Shown here piece after piece: positions 62,782-64,000 of a stretch of 64,000 bases of DNA. Origin of the DNA: an uncultured Oscillospiraceae bacterium (GTDB lineage: Bacteria; Bacillota; Clostridia; Oscillospirales; Oscillospiraceae); contig CAKTPI010000002.1 of assembly GCA_934591635.1 (NCBI GenBank), forward strand, positions 1 to 64,000, read 5' to 3'. The notes under the pieces were generated by a model. That model was given only the letters and a program-made list of their open reading frames with translations, did no database searches and was not told the DNA's origin. The position numbers and the translations under genes were made by a program. Numbering within the stretch: position 1 is the stretch's first letter; the number at the start of each line of letters is the position of its first letter.

Positions 62782-63549
62782 GTGGGCAAGCAACGCAAAC
62801 CCGGCGGTGGTCGAAAGAAATCAAAACCGGGGTACAGTGCTGGAAAGAATCTGGCCCAGCAGATGGAAGCTGCGTTTGCACTTTATAAGGAAGACATGAC
62901 CCTTCAAGCCATCGCGAACACGCTGCCCCTCAACCCGATTAAAGTGCGCAAACTTCTTATCACTGCAGGAGTCTACGAATCGGATACCGCAAAACTTGTA
63001 CAGCAGACATTCAATGATTTCAGAGGCACACAGGATTATTCTGCTGCTGTCACCTCCACCATGGCTGTCTTGCAGTTATCACGCCCTTCTGTGACTTCTT
63101 ATCTGCCATATGAGAAGGGTGTGTATTTCACGGAGGACGCTGATACTGAAAATATCAGTACAGGGGCAGAGCGCCAGCGGCATTACCGGGTTGCTGCAGC
63201 GTTGAAGAAAAATCCGCGTGAGGAGAACCTTTGGAAGTGCGTGGTCGCTTTTCGGGGGTACAAGTTCAAGACGTTGTCCGGGCTGCCCTTCACTTATAAG
63301 CTGAAGAAGGGTAGGGGAGACGAGTTTACCAAAGAACTTTGGATTGATCGCAGAGAGAGCAGCAAAGGCCTTGCATGGAGTCCTGTCATGCTGGCATATC
63401 AGAACATCAGGAAAATCGGAGAGATTGTGGACAGGCCCAAGGCTTTGGGCGATATCCGTGGCGTGTCTTATATCTACGGAATGTTCTACCGCTTTGGTCT
63501 GATTGATGTGCCGGACAAGGTCAAGGAAAAGATGAAACGGAAGAAATAA
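62782..63549 (+). CDS. Helix-turn-helix-containing hypothetical protein
   Basis: A 255-residue protein. A basic N-terminus (GKQRKPGGGRKKSKPGYS) is followed by a likely HTH (LYKEDMTLQAIANTLPLNPIKVRKLLI). A second helical segment has MAVLQLSRPSVTSYLPYEKGVYF, resembling another HTH used for sequence reading. The rest (FRGYKFKTLSGLPFTYKL) is unassigned. GTG 62782 has GGCGGAAGG upstream. Possibly a regulator or DNA-binding protein of a mobile element; I do not recognise the family. Confidence 0.6.
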   Translation: MGKQRKPGGGRKKSKPGYSAGKNLAQQMEAAFALYKEDMTLQAIANTLPLNPIKVRKLLITAGVYESDTAKLVQQTFNDFRGTQDYSAAVTSTMAVLQLSRPSVTSYLPYEKGVYFTEDADTENISTGAERQRHYRVAAALKKNPREENLWKCVVAFRGYKFKTLSGLPFTYKLKKGRGDEFTKELWIDRRESSKGLAWSPVMLAYQNIRKIGEIVDRPKALGDIRGVSYIYGMFYRFGLIDVPDKVKEKMKRKK

Positions 63550-63908
63550 TATAGTTTGTGACGAAAATAAAACCACCTTCTGTGTGAATCGTAGAAGGTA
63601 GTCAGGGGTACCCGCAATTTGTTCTGCAGAGACAGAAATGTTTTTTTGAAAATTGTCCGGATAATTTAGCGGTAGGAATTACGATTACTTTACGATTCCT
63701 ACCGCTATTTCTATCTTGAAATATGAGATATTCTGCATTATTATATATATTATAATTGCTATGCGCGCTCCACGGGGCAAAGAGGAGAGTAAATTGCAAT
63801 TTGGCTGGAGTGTATATCCATCCATTTATTCACCGGGTGTATGGGAAAATTGTGCAGGGGGCTGTCTCTTGGAAGGCTGATCAAATTTCAACGAAAAGGT
63901 TAATAGTC
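63550..63908. other. Intergenic, hairpin 63668-63706
   Basis: A perfect 12-bp stem AGCGGTAGGAAT/ATTCCTACCGCT with a 15-nt loop and ATTTCTATCTT after it is a probable terminator for the preceding gene. TATAAT at 63751-63756 may be a -10 box; no convincing -35 box is seen. Confidence 0.5.
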
Positions 63909-64000
63909 ATGGAAATAAAGCTTTGCAAAACTTGCGGGAAACAATTCCTGAGTGAAATGAATTATTCCTATTGCCGTATTTGCAGCAAAAGGTGGAATGA
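63909..64000 (+). CDS. Partial CDS, Cys-rich zinc-finger-like N-terminus
   Basis: Thirty codons before the window ends: MEIKLCKTCGKQFLSEMNYS then YCRICSKR. Two CxxC pairs suggest a small zinc finger, as in phage or mobile-element proteins. AAAAGG is 8-9 nt upstream. The remainder is outside the window. Confidence 0.45.
   Translation, partial: MEIKLCKTCGKQFLSEMNYSYCRICSKRWN

Overview
The window comes from a Gram-positive gut-type clostridium, most likely in the order Oscillospirales. The evidence is a T-box riboswitch ahead of metG, AGGAGG ribosome binding sites throughout, an rpmH-rnpA-yidD-yidC-jag block, S-layer-homology and barnase/barstar genes, and GC-rich housekeeping genes beside AT-rich surface-polysaccharide genes. 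The genus is not determined.

Layout. 1-154: end of an rRNA operon (5S) and tRNA-Asn. 499-3590: self-regulated GntR/ABC transporter operon. 3669-6828: rpmH, rnpA, yidD, yidC, khpB(jag), the translation / RNase P / membrane-insertion block. 6913-12381: S-layer-type protein, secreted barnase with barstar, prolyl-tRNA editing protein, CHAP hydrolase, and T-box-controlled metG. 12338-13800: membrane protein and a chimeric junction of a vanZ-like fragment with a truncated glmM.

13.8-60.8 kb is the striking part: two divergent polysaccharide operons arranged as one nested inverted repeat. Operon 1 (minus strand, 32.6 to 13.8 kb) carries a GpsA-TagD fusion, a CDP-glycerol glycerophosphotransferase, glycosyltransferases, Wzy, Wzx, a deacetylase, the UDP-FucNAc block capE-neuD-capF-capG, UDP-GlcA 4-epimerase and Ugd. 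Operon 2 (plus strand, 43.8 to 60.7 kb) has a different variable core (glycosyltransferases, Wzy, acetyltransferase, WecB, pyruvyl transferase, two FrhB-like Fe-S proteins, Wzx) and ends with a second capE-neuD-capF-capG block. The two operons share an upstream two-hairpin leader, about 290 bp of near-identical inverted repeat, and a downstream hairpin element followed by a glmM remnant. The conserved ends are GC-rich and the cores are AT-rich, as expected for exchangeable capsule cassettes.

The centre of the palindrome (33.4-42.7 kb) holds a DUF554 protein, three tandem serine recombinases, tRNA-Arg(ACG) with a copy of its 3' end nearby, a PIG-L deacetylase, mutY and a PHP phosphatase. 60.8-64 kb holds decayed genes (glmM, pyridoxamine-phosphate-oxidase-like) and small uncharacterised proteins.

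Most notable: (i) a four-copy intergenic element with two adjacent hairpins and compensatory changes, each copy 50-75 nt upstream of a gene; (ii) a two-hairpin leader with covariation at the head of both polysaccharide operons; (iii) interspersed repeats at about 42-nt spacing in the inverted-repeat arms; (iv) G13 and G7 tracts as possible phase-variation switches; (v) an in-frame GpsA-TagD fusion that keeps the ribosome binding site of tagD.
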